64,000 bases of DNA, from contig NC_081136.1 in NCBI RefSeq assembly GCF_958295425.1, positions 3,195,311 through 3,259,310 on the forward strand, written 5' to 3'. How positions within the stretch are numbered: position 1 is the first letter of the stretch; every line of letters begins with the position of its first letter. This DNA comes from Solea solea. Lineage: Eukaryota > Chordata > Actinopteri > Pleuronectiformes > Soleidae. The position numbers and the translations under genes are program-made. The notes below the pieces were generated by a model. That model was not told the DNA's origin and ran no database searches. It saw only the letters and a list, made by a program, of their open reading frames with translations. Positions 1-15,230 of the stretch are shown in pieces.

Positions 1-479
1 CTTGTTTTTGGCTCTGTTGAGTTTGGGGCCACAGTTCGTCCACTGTTTTTAAAGTAACTCCGAGTTGCGTTCAGGGACAGGCAACCTTGTCGGACATACA
101 ACAACTTATCACAAATAATCACTGGTAATCGTGGCTGCACTAGTGAAGACTGTCAATACTATGAAAGTTAAGAGCAAATTGTTATAAAATAAATTGAAAA
201 ATGCTGGAAACACTGGGGTACTTTATTTCATAAATCGCATTACTGTTAATCGTCCTGACTTTCTACAATATTTACTGTGGGCTATATTCAATTAGCCACT
301 AGCGGGACTTGTATCCCGTAAACGCAGCACCAGTCATTTATTACACTGCTAAATGTAAGTTGCTAACTCTTCACTGAGGAGAGCTAACCGCCTTTGTCTA
401 CCGATTTAATGCGTATGTTACCGTAACCAATAAAAAAAACGACAAATTAACTAACAAACTTATCAAATACGATGCTAAA
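1..479. other. no gene recognised, AT-rich
   Basis: AT-rich unique-looking sequence with no long frame. If the exon at 633-660 is real, this is the beginning of its first intron. I see no repeat or RNA gene. Confidence 0.4.
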
Positions 480-900
480 AAGCGTGTTAGCTCCGTGGCG
501 CTGTTAACGCGGCACAAAGCCATCGCCATCTCAGAGCGGGGTACGCCATGTTTAAAATCGGACGCACACAAGCCCAAAGAGAACGCTATAACTCGCCGGG
601 ACGGACGCGTGTCTGGGTTAACATGATCTTACCGTTTTCAGCGCAGAATGCTCTCTCCATTTTAGCCTAGAATGAGTTCAGTTTGACACGCAAACGAAGT
701 CGGGGTTGTTGTGAGTTGACGTCCGCTCGACCCTGCGGTGCAAGTTGGCGGCGGGGAGGAAGGGCGGCTCGATACCGTGTTCAGACTGCGCAGGCGCCTT
801 GCGACAAATGTTTGACTGTTTTTCTTTTTTATTCACGAGCCGCGGGCTCATGTCTCTTCACGTCACCCGCTAAAACGGTTATTTTTGTTTAATTTAGTCA
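480..900. promoter_or_regulatory. CpG-rich stretch, candidate promoter
   Basis: CpG dinucleotides are much denser here than in the AT-rich sequence around, especially 480-620 and 690-800. An NRF1-like word, ctgcgcaggcgcc, lies at 786-798, and words close to half CRE sites at 717-725 and 858-865. No TATA box stands out. The setting fits a CpG-island promoter firing toward lower coordinates. Strength and direction are inferred. Confidence 0.4.
633..660 (-). CDS. possible first coding exon of an unidentified neighbour gene
   Basis: On the minus strand an ATG with a good start context (aaaATGG) at 660-658 is followed by nine codons, MERAFCAEN, then a consensus donor G|gtaaga at 632. An in-frame TAG lies three codons upstream of the ATG, which would fix the start. 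It sits in a CpG-rich stretch with a possible NRF1 site about 130 bases upstream, which fits a housekeeping-type promoter. The rest of the gene would run off the left edge. I do not recognise the peptide; it does not match PWP1, the gene next to ABTB3 in mammals, as I remember it. A chance match is quite possible. Confidence 0.3.
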
Positions 901-1109
901 CAGAGAAGACGCTGAGTTAATATTCCACCAACTTCCTGTAGCAGAGCAAAGCGGTTGCTCGTCTTCTTCGTCTGATTCAACGTCAGGCTCGCATTAAGTG
1001 GTTTTTGGGTCCTACTGCCCTCCAGAGGCCATGGGAGGAAATGAGCACAAACTCATCAAATAACACATGGTGTAATTTTCCATAAAAAAAGATTAATCAA
1101 TGTTCAAAG

Positions 1110-1343
1110 GTTTCACATCAGCCTTCAGAAACACTTAACCTCAACACTTCAACTTAACTTAAATCTTATCATATATACATCATTATTTTCATTCTTTTTG
1201 GTCTGTATTTTACAACAGCTTGCTGCCTATTTTCTTGTAAACTGATTAAAAAGAATGAAAATAATGATATCTCTCTATCGCCATATAAGTTACGATTTTA
1301 GTTAAGTTAAAGATTTAAGTGTTTTTGATGGCTGATGTGAAAC
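1110..1343. repeat. palindromic element (snapback MITE-like), about 230 bp
   Basis: Long inverted repeat. The left arm starts gtttcacatcagcc near 1110 and the right arm ends ggctgatgtgaaac at 1343. The inner ends, tcattattttcattctttt (about 1180-1198) and its reverse complement (about 1250-1268), match perfectly. Arms are about 90 bp around a 50-bp spacer, with some substitutions in the middle. The form is that of a foldback non-autonomous DNA transposon. Confidence 0.75.
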
Positions 1344-2559
1344 TATAATTGCATGTATATTTTGTAAGGACCAAAAAAACGTATAAACCAGCCACAAAGT
1401 GAGGACATTTTGGGAAGTGGGGACATATGGGACGGTCCTGACAACTTTAAATGGCTTTTTCAGTTAGGATTAAATAGAGGTTAATGAGTGTCCTCATGGC
1501 AATAGCTGTGTGTGTTTACTTGTATTTGAATCTTGAATCTTGAATTTGATACCTCTTCAGGACCTTTTCTGGCACAAACGTTGACCCTGTCAGGACCAGT
1601 AGTCCTCATGGAGACCAAAACTTGGTCCTAATGAGGCAGAAACTAATGTCTGAGGGAATTAAAGTGTGCTAGCTTTGTTTAGACTTTTCAAATGACCCAA
1701 AAATGTATTAACTATAGGAAGCATAGACATTTCGGCTGGTTTTAAATTTTAAAGGGATTTTTCAGGCTTAAGACTTGATTTTAGAGTTATTTGAAGGTGT
1801 AGGGAATGTGTGTGTGTGTGTGTGTGTGTGTGTCAGGAATAAAGATCTGCACTGGATTTTTACCTGTGGTCGTTTATTAGCTGTCCACAAAAGCATGTCA
1901 TGGAACGACAGAAACTGTAGCATGAGTGTAACATTCCTTGTTGTTGTTAGACTCCACCACATCCCTGCTTCTCACACCATGTATAATTTATATTCCATAT
2001 ACATATTTTGTACAATATACATGTTCTCATCAAAGGGGGAAAAGAAAGAAGGAAAAAAAACAAAATTGCAAAAGATCACCCCCTCCCCCCGACCCTCCCT
2101 GGTGGATTTTGAAATCTAGTGAACATCCCATGCAAGTTTCCACTGCTTCTAGGAGAAATGTTCATATTTTTTTTCTTGTTTTTTTTTGTGTGTTTTAATA
2201 ACCAGGAGCAAATACGCAGGCAAATAACTGCTCAGACAACGTAAGGAGAGAGAGCGAGAGAGAGAGTCTTGTTAGACAGAGCTGGTGTACAGAGCACATT
2301 CTCAACAACATCAAACGAGAAGAGCCATGCGAGCCGACATTTACTCTACAGCTTTTCAATCAAACGTACATACGGGGGCCAGCTAAAGTTAGCCTCCAGC
2401 TAGCGACACAACATTTAAGACAAATAGAAACAGAGATAACGTTTTAAAGCAATATTCAGCTGCTGTTGTCACCATAAGACTTTAAAGATATAACACAGGT
2501 GTTTCTTTTAAGTTGAGGGGGGGGCGCTTTGTGTGGTTTAATGTGCCGAGAAGTAGCAG
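1344..2559. repeat. dispersed-repeat fragment, (GT)n and low-complexity sequence
   Basis: No gene recognised. Positions 1545-1660 hold a fragment with the words aggaccagtagtcctcatgg and tcctaatgaggcagaa, also found at 17430-17515. A (GT)n tract runs 1807-1833, and (GA)n lies near 2250-2266. A T-rich and purine-rich stretch spans 2020-2200, with TGTATATT-type words near 2015-2025 on one strand or the other. The reading frames here are repeat-derived. Confidence 0.5.
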
Positions 2560-3266
2560 GAACATGCAGGTCTGAGCTAAGAGACGACATGGATGCTAGC
2601 AGGGACAACAGGATTTTAGTCATTTAACTTAACTAAAGGCTCACCTAACAAAATCAACATCACTTTATGTGTAATTTGTCCTAATAATATCTTTATCTTA
2701 CTGTTAAACAGCATTTTCTGAAAGGTAACTTAAGTTTGAATCACTTTGTTAACACCTCACTCCTTGTACCAAAGTCCATAGAGAAAATCAACCATTTTAG
2801 CATGTGCGGACACCAGGGGCTGCCAACTTTATGTCACTACGGTAAATCCAAAAGAAGGACTTCAAACACAGATGTCACAAAATAACACATTTGAACTTAG
2901 TAACGGAGGCTCTTGTTTGCCTTGAAGTAAAATCGTTGATTTTCTCTATGGACTTTGGTGTGGGAGAACAAGCGGTTTACGAAATTACTAAAAACTTAAA
3001 TTTCCAGTCCAAAAAGTTTGCCTATCATCAAAATAAAGCAGCGAGAATATTCTTAATATAGTGGGCACTTAAGCTAGAGCAGCTGTTATGAGGCAAACCT
3101 TTTATTAAGTGGCTAAAATCTGATTTTTTTTCGGCCGGCAGCCATGTTTTCAGTGAGCTTCTCAGCACAGAAAGCACACAAAGCATAATCAGCTCGATTT
3201 AAGACACTGGTTATGCGTTAAGGACTTCATACAACCCCGATTCAAACAACCTAAACTATCCCTTTA
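2560..3266. repeat. palindromic element family A, copy 1
   Basis: The inner arms are accaaagtccatagagaaaa (about 2768-2787) and its reverse complement near 2938-2957. The right outer end reads cctaaactatcccttta at 3249-3265, the reverse complement of the family's agggatagtt-type terminus. The left end is poorly defined. Related copies lie at 12309-12964, 20541-21236, 22268-23052 and, in part, 32225-32415. Confidence 0.7.
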
Positions 3267-6200
3267 ATGCTTTTGAGGCTACAGTGACACTGGCACAGAA
3301 AGTGCTTGACATCATTTTGAACCTGTGGTGACAAAATAGTTTGCATCTTTAAGTTACATTTCATACTTATGACAGCGAGTTTCAGTGGAAATGATATGGG
3401 AGTGCGTGTGAATCCAACATAAATACATACGTTGTGAAGGTGAAATACCTGAAAATATGAAGGCTAAAATCAAAAGGCTGGTTTTTCTTCACGTCATGTT
3501 ACATTTAAAAGAAAATACACCAATGAAATGTCACAAAATATACACAAAAATATAAAAATCTGGCTTTTTTTTCAGTCACTCGCGTCTCTTTTTTCTTATG
3601 CGTTTCTCAATTCACATTTAAATTGTAGCTTTATGTCCTGTGGCATATTAGTCAAAGTGATACAATCGAATGGAAATATTGCTTGATTTTTAGACTTTGA
3701 AGCATAATCTCTATCACATATATTTATTTATTTGCTCTTGTGTAAAACAAAATAGCTATGGAATGTAAAATAAAATATATATATAAAGCACTATGATTGT
3801 AGGTAAGAAAATAAAGTCGTAAGATAATATCTATATTTTATTTCTTCTGTAACTATTCACAGAACTTAAAACAAACTCGTATGTGTCTCAGTGTTTCTCT
3901 TAAAATTATCATTTTTATTTATTTTTTTGGCCCTGGACTATTTTTTAAGTAAATTTTGAGGTTTGCTACAATATATTGTGAGACTAATTTCTTGTCAGCA
4001 GTCAAACAACAACCACCACGACGAGGTACAGTATAAGGATGTTTTAAACACAATTCAAAAATGCGCTCCATAGGGGAAATTATGGTTTACATCATATCTG
4101 CGTGTGAGGATCTGTAAAGCTGCTGTTAATACTCAGCCATTTTATTAGGTACACCTGTCTTACTGCATTCTAATCTGATCAGCCAATCAAACGAGTGCAT
4201 TTAGGCATTTCTTCATATATGAAACTCCCAATTCTTTTAACATACGACTCATCATCTCACTTTGTTTATTTAGTTTAGTTGAGGTTTTCGATTTATTTGG
4301 TTTCACTATGACAAAGTTCTAATCTGATGTGAATTTTAAAAAGTGTCGAGCTGCTGTTTCCACATTCTTCTGTGCTTCCAGACAACACAACGATAGCTGT
4401 CACGTCACTGTACGAGTTATTATCTCAGATGTCAAGAGGCACAAGGCCCCGACTGTGGGTGCTTTACAGCAGCTTTGTCGTCGAAATTAGGAACAAATTC
4501 GTTGATTATGTCATGTAGATTTGACTCAGAGGCCAAATGCAAATTCTTTCAATCTTCTTCTGTAATCGTGTTCTTCCACTGTTTCACAAATAACATTTTA
4601 ATCTCAGTAGTTGGACATTTCCTGCTAAAATAATCCTCCACAGTCCGTTTTATTCAACACTTCATTTTATCTTTAGTATGTGCACACTGCATATGTTTTG
4701 CTTTCATGATTAAAGCGAGGTGGGAGTTTAGTTTGCCAAACTATTGCCAAGTCAACGTGTGATTTTAAAGCAAATTCTGTGTGAACTTTTCCTGTGGAAA
4801 AAGAAGCAAAGGAAGATGCAAATGAACGCATTGGCATTCCATCCATCGATGGTTATGCAGATGACTCTCTTAAAACAATCTGTAAAACATGACTGAATAT
4901 TTTTGTGCGACGAAGCGTCAGTGCAATTTTAGCATTTTATAGCTTTTGCTTTCATCAAATTTCATCAACCAATTTTTCCACCTCAGACGAATGTAAAAAA
5001 AAAAAAAAATTTCAAAAGAGCAGGTGCTAGAAACTAGCTTTATGTTTTATTTTCTTTGAGAAACTCCGATGGGATGAAAAACGGAAAACCGCGTGGTCTA
5101 CCCTGATAATTTGGAATGCATCAGAAACAGCAGGATGACGTCATAATCCCGCGCAATCGACAACTGCACTCACTCGTCCTACTCGTCTACACGGACAACA
5201 CAGCGAGAGACACACAGAGGCGTCGTATTAAACAGATTAAAACATGCAACTGTGCATAAACGGAGAGGGGGAGAGAGAGAGAGCGAGAGAGACGCGGGGC
5301 GGGAACAAACATTCAGAGAGACCGGTGTCATCAGCCGAGCGAGTGTTAGGAGAATCCTGTACATCAGTTTTACAAAAAAAAGAAAACAACACGATGACTT
5401 TCAAGACATATTTACACTTGAGGCGAAATCCGAATCCACCTCAGTCCAGTCCGGTCGCAAAAAGGATCCCAGGAGTTCCTAAGCAGCGTTAAAACTGGCC
5501 CATGACGTAGGTCTCTGCGTAAAAAGCAAGATCAGGGCAGGTGTCATGCAAAAAATAAACAAACAAACAAAAAAAAGACAGTGTTCGCGGACTTCATTCC
5601 CTCATTTACACGTCTGTGTTTTCAAGCATAGATTTTTCACCGTCTTGAGTCAGAATCGGCGCCGCAGCCGGGTCGGGCCGGGGTCGGTCCGGGCCTCGGT
5701 CCTGTGGAAGTTGTTGTGATTGTTTGTTTTTTTTTAAGCCTCTGCACACAGTAGATATAACACAGTGAAACCAACACAGAGAGTTGACAGGACGACAAAA
5801 CAAGACCACCATCAAAATCTGTCATTGCTGGAGTTGCTACTAATCGTTGAGTTTGAGTGTTTCTGATGTTCTGGCACGAGCCGGGTCGTTTTTTTCCTGC
5901 GATGGCGTCCGCTCTGGTGAAGTCATGTTGTGTTTGTAAAAACCACCGTCTCGTGTCGGAGAGGATGAGAAAGCTGCGTTTTCTTTAGTTCAAACTCTAC
6001 CCCTACCTTTTTTAAAGGAAGGTTTTTCATGCAGGTGTTCTCTCTGAAGCACAAGAGAAAGCTTCATCATCGTGGTTTGGTCTTAAATGAAAACTGTTGG
6101 GTCAAGATTTTCCTTTTTTTCCTTTAATAAACACATTTTTTTCCACTTGCTGTTCTGGGTGTGAAGTGAGCGGCAGAAGCCACGGTGACGAGATGAGAAC

Positions 6201-6357
6201 TTTCGCTGATTTTGTCAACGTTGACGCCAACGGTTCTGCTCAAGTTGGCTGCAGCTGCTTGAATTAAAGGGAATCCCTGACATTGAAAAACTCCTCTTCA
6301 TCAGTGGGTTGAATGGGTGGTGGATGGGGCTGTGGTGGCGTGGGACACGTGGTATTA
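3267..6357. other. no gene recognised; possible distal 3' region of abtb3
   Basis: About 3 kb of mostly unique AT-rich sequence. The nearest canonical minus-strand AATAAA downstream of abtb3 is at 5051-5046, with others at 4653-4648 and 4146-4141. Around 4136-4215 is a fragment with the words ttattaggtacacctgtct and atcagccaatca, which I recognise as a common fish repeat. Positions 5080-5960 are richer in CpG, with a very GC-rich patch at 5655-5705. Whether any of it is transcribed as abtb3 3' UTR is not decidable here. Confidence 0.35.
5046..5051 (-). terminator. nearest AATAAA downstream of abtb3 on its strand
   Basis: Plus-strand tttatt gives AATAAA on the minus strand, about 3.95 kb past the stop codon. 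It is the first canonical poly(A) hexamer I find between the stop codon and this point. Use would imply a 4-kb 3' UTR containing several repeats. Confidence 0.25.
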
Positions 6358-6390
6358 AAGGTCCAGTGTATAACATTAGGAGACTTCACT
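6358..6390. repeat. end fragment of the GGTCCAGTGT dispersed repeat
   Basis: The sequence aaaggtccagtgtataacat is the inverted end of the repeat whose other copies read cactggaccttt at 8944, 32788 and 55130. Only the terminus is clear here. Confidence 0.55.
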
Positions 6391-6489
6391 CGCAGGGATT
6401 GAATATACTACCTGAAACATGTACTGTAAGTAGACATTCGCCATTGGATTTGACATTTCTAACTGTCAGTAGTTAGGGTTAGGGCTTTA

Positions 6490-6906
6490 AGGCCCTGGTA
6501 TACTTTTGCGCACAGTGCGCGTTATTGCATCATCAACACGCAACGCGTAGGCTGCGTGTGCAGCTCTGATTTTGGAACCATGTGCAAAGATCACATTGGG
6601 TGTACGTGGACAGCGCATGCGCGAAAATGTACTTCCGCCCCGCCAGTAGGTGGAGTATAAGCCCCGCTCACGAAGCAGAAGAAGTAGTCGCCAAGGATTT
6701 TCATTCGAACCTCAACCTGGCGACCCTCCAACCGGCGGACACCCCGACTCCCCTGCCCGATGGACCTTTCAGCTATGACGCGTCTGAGGGAGCTGTAGCG
6801 TTGTTCCCTTCTTCTTTGGTAGGAATGCGTCCTATTCCCTGCGTCCAGACTTCCCCGATGGGGAAGTGGGTTACTACAGGACCCTGGCGCACGAATATAC
6901 CAGTGT
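6490..6906. mobile_element. MITE with CTGGTATAC / GTATACCAG-type ends, copy 1
   Basis: The left end is ctggtatacttttgcgc (about 6494-6510) and the right end gcgcacgaatataccag (about 6887-6903); the two are reverse complements apart from a few bases. The interior carries gcagaagaagtagtcgc, ggtaggaatgcgtcctatt and gcgtccagact, all shared with the second copy at 43358-43628. An open frame of 126 codons across it (6582-6962) is a by-product of high GC and is not considered a gene. The class is probably a non-autonomous DNA transposon of the PIF-Harbinger or hAT type; I cannot tell which. Confidence 0.75.
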
Positions 6907-8099
6907 CTGCGCGACATGTGCGTGAAAGTATGTATACCACAGGCTTTACTCAGCAGGCCTAGCTTCAGACCTTGCTTCAGGGGCTGATCTAACAGCAGCT
7001 TAAGCAAAAACGCTTTAAAGGAACGGAAATGATTTGTTGTAAATAAGAGGAGAATGTGGATGTAAAGCGCTGTACAAACTCTTTTTCCTTCTCTGAGAAA
7101 TAACGAAACGTGCTGTGGCTAAAAGGCTTACGCTAAAATAAACTTCTACCAGAGAAGTTGCTGGGCCATAAGTCGCCCACGCCGTGATATTCCACGCGTG
7201 TGGAACTGATGAGCCATTTGTTAGCGACAGTTTTGGGTGTTACCACAACATTGTTAAGAAAGCGGAGTCACTCCGTTCACAGATAACGTGAAGGGAAAAC
7301 AATACCGGAACTGTCGCACCAAAAAGTCGGACCCCAACTTACATCAGCACTCGAAAGTAAGGTCTATAAGTTAGTAAATAAGTGTATAATTGCGTCGCAC
7401 CATGAAAATATTGCAACTTTTTGGAATATAGGAATCGCTTCAAGGGCGATACAAGGGCACTACTTTTTAAACTTGGGCCAAACTGGTCTTTTGTCGACTG
7501 AAATAACCTTTGAACCTCAACCATCAATACAAAGCTGAATCTGAATCAGTTGGCTCTGGTCTCCCATAAGACTCTGAACTACAATTTTTCAGGTTTCAGA
7601 ACCGGAACTTCACCGACAGCTGTCAATCACACGAGTGTCCACTTTTTTTGCCGTCCTGTATCATCGGAGGATAATTCACAAAACTGATATAACGTTCTAC
7701 TGAAGAAGAGCTGAAACTAGTGATTGAGACCGTTAACTCTTCTGGAGAAAGGTTAATAAATCAAGTCAGAAGCAGAAGCTAATTTTCCTAATTCAAATGG
7801 AGTTCAATATCTTCTTATTTCCTCCTTGACTTCAGGGGGAAATCGAAAGAAAACGTCAATACAGTTTTAATATACAATTTATGGTGAAGGATAGGATCTA
7901 CCCAGACAGTTTTTTTGTTTTAAATTTCACAAACTAATTGAGCAGCAAAGCTGCTGTGAGGCAAAGTTTTGATTTTCTTCCCTGCTGAAAGGTTTGATTA
8001 AATCTCAGCAGCTCCCAGGGTTTTGGTTGGTGAGTAAAGACGGACGCTATAGTAGCACAACTAGAATTCTGTAAAGGTGCCTCCTCCTTCTATTCTATG
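6907..8099. other. no gene recognised, 3' of abtb3
   Basis: Unique-looking, AT-rich sequence with no coding signal. I see no canonical AATAAA on the minus strand here. Confidence 0.4.
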
Positions 8100-8670
8100 T
8101 ACCATGGACATGGAATGAGCTGCAAAACATCATTTCACGACAGACACTGTCTTCTTTAAACACCTTCAAAGGCATTTCATGGACCACCATGAAAGAAACA
8201 TGTTGTTGTTTTACATATAGCCTTTTTTAGGGGTTCGGATTGAGGAACTTGTTGGTTATGGCCTTTATATTTCTGCACTTTCTCCTATAATAACTTCCTT
8301 TTAGCTTTTATATTCTGTGCTGCTATCTTGACCGGGACCCCCTGGAGGAAGAGATCTGGAAGATCTTGTATCCCAATTGAACCCACCCATCCATCCATCC
8401 ATCCATCTTCTACCGCTTAATCCTCCATGAAGGTCGCGCAAGTTCGCTTTGCCAATCTCAGCCTACGAAAGTCGGGGTCCCATCTCAGTGACAGTCCATC
8501 ACAGGGCCACATATAGAGAGGCACACGAGGGAGAACATGCGAAATCCATGCAGAAAGGCCCTTGTTCCGACCGGGTCACGAACCCCGGTCTTCTTGCTGC
8601 TAAGGCAAGAGTATGCCAACCGTGTGGCCCTTCTCAATTGAACCTTTCTGGCTAAATAAAGGATAAATAA
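8100..8670 (+). mobile_element. LINE 3' end, split by a SINE
   Basis: On the plus strand, after position 8112, one frame reads WNELQNIISRQTLSSLNTF then KGISWTTMK, the usual end of a fish LINE reverse-transcriptase ORF. A 3' tail follows with the words gaccgggaccccctgg, gaagatcttgtatc and, after the SINE, ctggctaaataaagg. A SINE occupies 8384-8634 and is bounded by a perfect 10-bp duplication of caattgaacc (8374-8383 and 8635-8644). The LINE is 5'-truncated and dead. Family is unresolved; L2/CR1-type is my guess. Confidence 0.7.
8384..8634 (-). mobile_element. tRNA-derived SINE with intact target-site duplication
   Basis: Read on the minus strand it begins gaagggccacacggttggca, has a box A-like ggttggcatactcttgc, a box B-like ggttcgtgaccc, a body with ctgtgatggactgtc, and ends in a (GGAT)n tail. 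The tRNA-like head is at 8634-8565 or so. It is flanked by the 10-bp duplication caattgaacc, so this is one complete insertion. Box B has a GTG where the canonical has ATC/ATT, and box A is eroded, so it is probably silent. Confidence 0.8.
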
Positions 8671-8689
8671 AGCTCTAGCACCGTCCGTG

Positions 8690-8958
8690 TGTCTTTCACA
8701 CATTTTTAGATGCTGCATGTGAAGGGCCCTGAAGCCTTTTAGACGAGGGTCTTGCTTTCCAAAGGCCCGCCATCCTACCCCGCCTTGTTTCTATTGCAGC
8801 CAAAAATTGACAAATCAGCCAGAGCTGATTCTTTCTGAAGAAGAAGCTTACAACGTAGAGGAACGGCATGCTTTCTGGTGCGCAGAGGCTGGCAGAGGAA
8901 TTAGCGTCTCCAGCCTCGCCATTAGATGTCACTAATTCTTACACACTGGACCTTTAAT
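8690..8958. repeat. GGTCCAGTGTGTAAGAATTAGTGAC dispersed repeat, near-full copy
   Basis: The right end reads ccattagatgtcactaattc then ttacacactggaccttta. The same end recurs at 32773-32800, and in part at 49700-49720 and 55118-55136. This copy ends 45 bases from the abtb3 stop codon, so any 3' UTR passes straight into it. I know the terminus as a very common teleost repeat. The left end is not certain. Confidence 0.6.
8953..8958 (-). terminator. ATTAAA hexamer in the repeat next to the abtb3 stop codon
   Basis: Plus-strand tttaat gives ATTAAA on the abtb3 strand, 46-51 bases past the stop. ATTAAA is the second most used poly(A) signal in vertebrates. It belongs to the terminus of the dispersed repeat, so a transposon supplied it. 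No clear GT-rich downstream element was checked. Use would give a very short 3' UTR. Confidence 0.25.
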
Positions 8959-9003
8959 AGTGGCGTCACACGGATGCTGAGGCAGGGGGCCGGGAGGATG
9001 GCG

Positions 9004-9270
<267 letters not shown>

Positions 9271-9443
9271 TCAGGGGGGGGGCCTGATTAAAGTCACTTT
9301 ACATTCACGGTGCACTTTATTTTTCATCAGACAATCACATGACAGCAATTCAACGTATTTAAGCATTTAGACTTAGACAAGAAGACTTGAAACTAGCTAT
9401 CTGATTTTCCCATAAACGTCCATTCAAACTTTTTTTGCAACTA

Positions 9444-9734
<291 letters not shown>

Positions 9735-9792
9735 TTAGGAATGATTCTACTGGCGCTGAGGCTCGGCGGGATTTAGCAAAGTCTGACTTTAC

Positions 9793-9861
9793 CTCCATGA
9801 CTTCAGTGTTGCGTATGTGCAGGGATTCAGTGCCTCCACAGTACAGATACTGCATGACCAA
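9793..9861 (-). CDS. abtb3: abtb3 exon: BTB domain, LVMQYLYCGGTESLHI
   Basis: This short exon (69 bases, phase 0 to 0) encodes residues 602-624: LVMQYLYCGGTESLHIRNTE then VME. M-x-YLY-x-G-x-x-x-L is the core BTB motif of the fourth and fifth helices. It is symmetric, but loss would destroy the fold. The next intron is only 97 bases. The acceptor is tgtttcag and the donor gtaaag. Confidence 0.96.
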
Positions 9862-10537
9862 CTGAAACACAGCAAAGTGCATTTTTTATCCACAGTGAAG
9901 TTGTTACCAAGATACTTAGTGATGTGAAGTATAGCACATTTAACTCCTTTATCTGTCCAATCAAGAAGACCTAGCAAAACTAATATATTCATGTATGCAG
10001 ATGATCTAGCTATTTGCATATTTTTAACCAGGTTTTTCATTTCATCAGACATTGTCTCCAGGAAACCGGATGCATAAATTACCTTCAAACCCCAGGATTA
10101 ATGCTAAGTATTACCAAACATGCATGTGGAAACATTAGTATGATTGTCTTTCATCATATATTATGCATGTTTTACCTGTTTGTGACTGTGTATGTGTCAC
10201 TTGGAACTTGAGTACGGCAATAAGATAAAGTTGACCTTTTCTTTGGTGCATCTTCAAATCAAGAATTTGGATTATATGAATAAATTTGCCTTGAAATCCT
10301 TAGTTTTAGATTCAAACTAGTTACCAGGTTAACTCCTAAACAAATTAAAGCGTTAAAGTAACCTGGTCCTCATGTTTAAATACTGATTCTAGTTCAGAAA
10401 CTACTGGTTACCTAATCAAATAATCATTGACAATAAGTAAATTGATAATTTTAAGATATTGCTGGTTTACATAACTAATTTGGCTGTCTGTTTGTCCGTC
10501 CATCATCCATCCATCCATCCATTAATTGTTTACATAA

Positions 10538-10584
<47 letters not shown>

Positions 10585-10675
10585 AGCTAGCTACCCTACA
10601 TCCATCGTTTTTCAGTAGCAAATAAAACAACAATATACAAACTTCAATAAAACAATAAACAAAGAATCCCCTTAC
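9862..10675 (-). other. abtb3 intron with (ATCT)n
   Basis: 814-bp intron. It contains a CCAT run at 10503-10522 and an (ATCT)n microsatellite at 10541-10585, close to the donor end. No other feature recognised. Confidence 0.8.
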
Positions 10676-10757
10676 GTGGAATATATTATACTTGACATGA
10701 CTGATCTCGATGCAGGTGTTTTCAGCTGCTGGTCGGTTTTGTAGCAGCGACTTGAAC
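10676..10757 (-). CDS. abtb3: abtb3 exon: BTB domain middle
   Basis: This exon encodes residues 575-601 (split Arg 574), FKSLLQNRPAAENTCIEISH then VKYNIFH. RFKSLL is the BTB A2 helix, and IEISHVKYNIFH is the strand and helix that follow. The variable loop QNRPAAEN is where family members differ. The acceptor is tttcatccag; the donor reads CAC|gtaagg, so the exon ends without the usual G. Confidence 0.95.
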
Positions 10758-10861
10758 CTGGATGAAACAGAGGGAATCATGGGAAATTTTGCAGGTAATC
10801 TTTGGTGTGGTGTGATATGATGAACAACAATAACACAACTTTTATTTTATTTGTGTGTTTA

Positions 10862-12195
<1,334 letters not shown>

Positions 12196-12308
12196 TTATG
12201 CAAATGTGCGTGTTAATGTCACCGTGGCACAAAAACAGAGGGCAGCTTGTGTCCTCGGCCTCACTTTGTCTGCTGTTTGTCTAAAAGCACTCTGTTTACA
12301 TGCATTTT

Positions 12309-15230
<2,922 letters not shown>

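Noticed and set aside
5480..5545. Acceptor-like tract on the minus strand (cttgctttttacgcag) followed by a short frame ending TYVMGQF and a stop
   Set aside because: Only seven complete codons before the stop, no matching upstream exon between here and 9004, and the phase does not suit an abtb3 junction that would make sense. Likely chance.
6582..6962. 126-codon plus-strand open frame, and a 138-codon minus frame over the same bases
   Set aside because: Lies across a GC-rich MITE; no recognisable domain, and the second copy of the MITE does not keep the frame.
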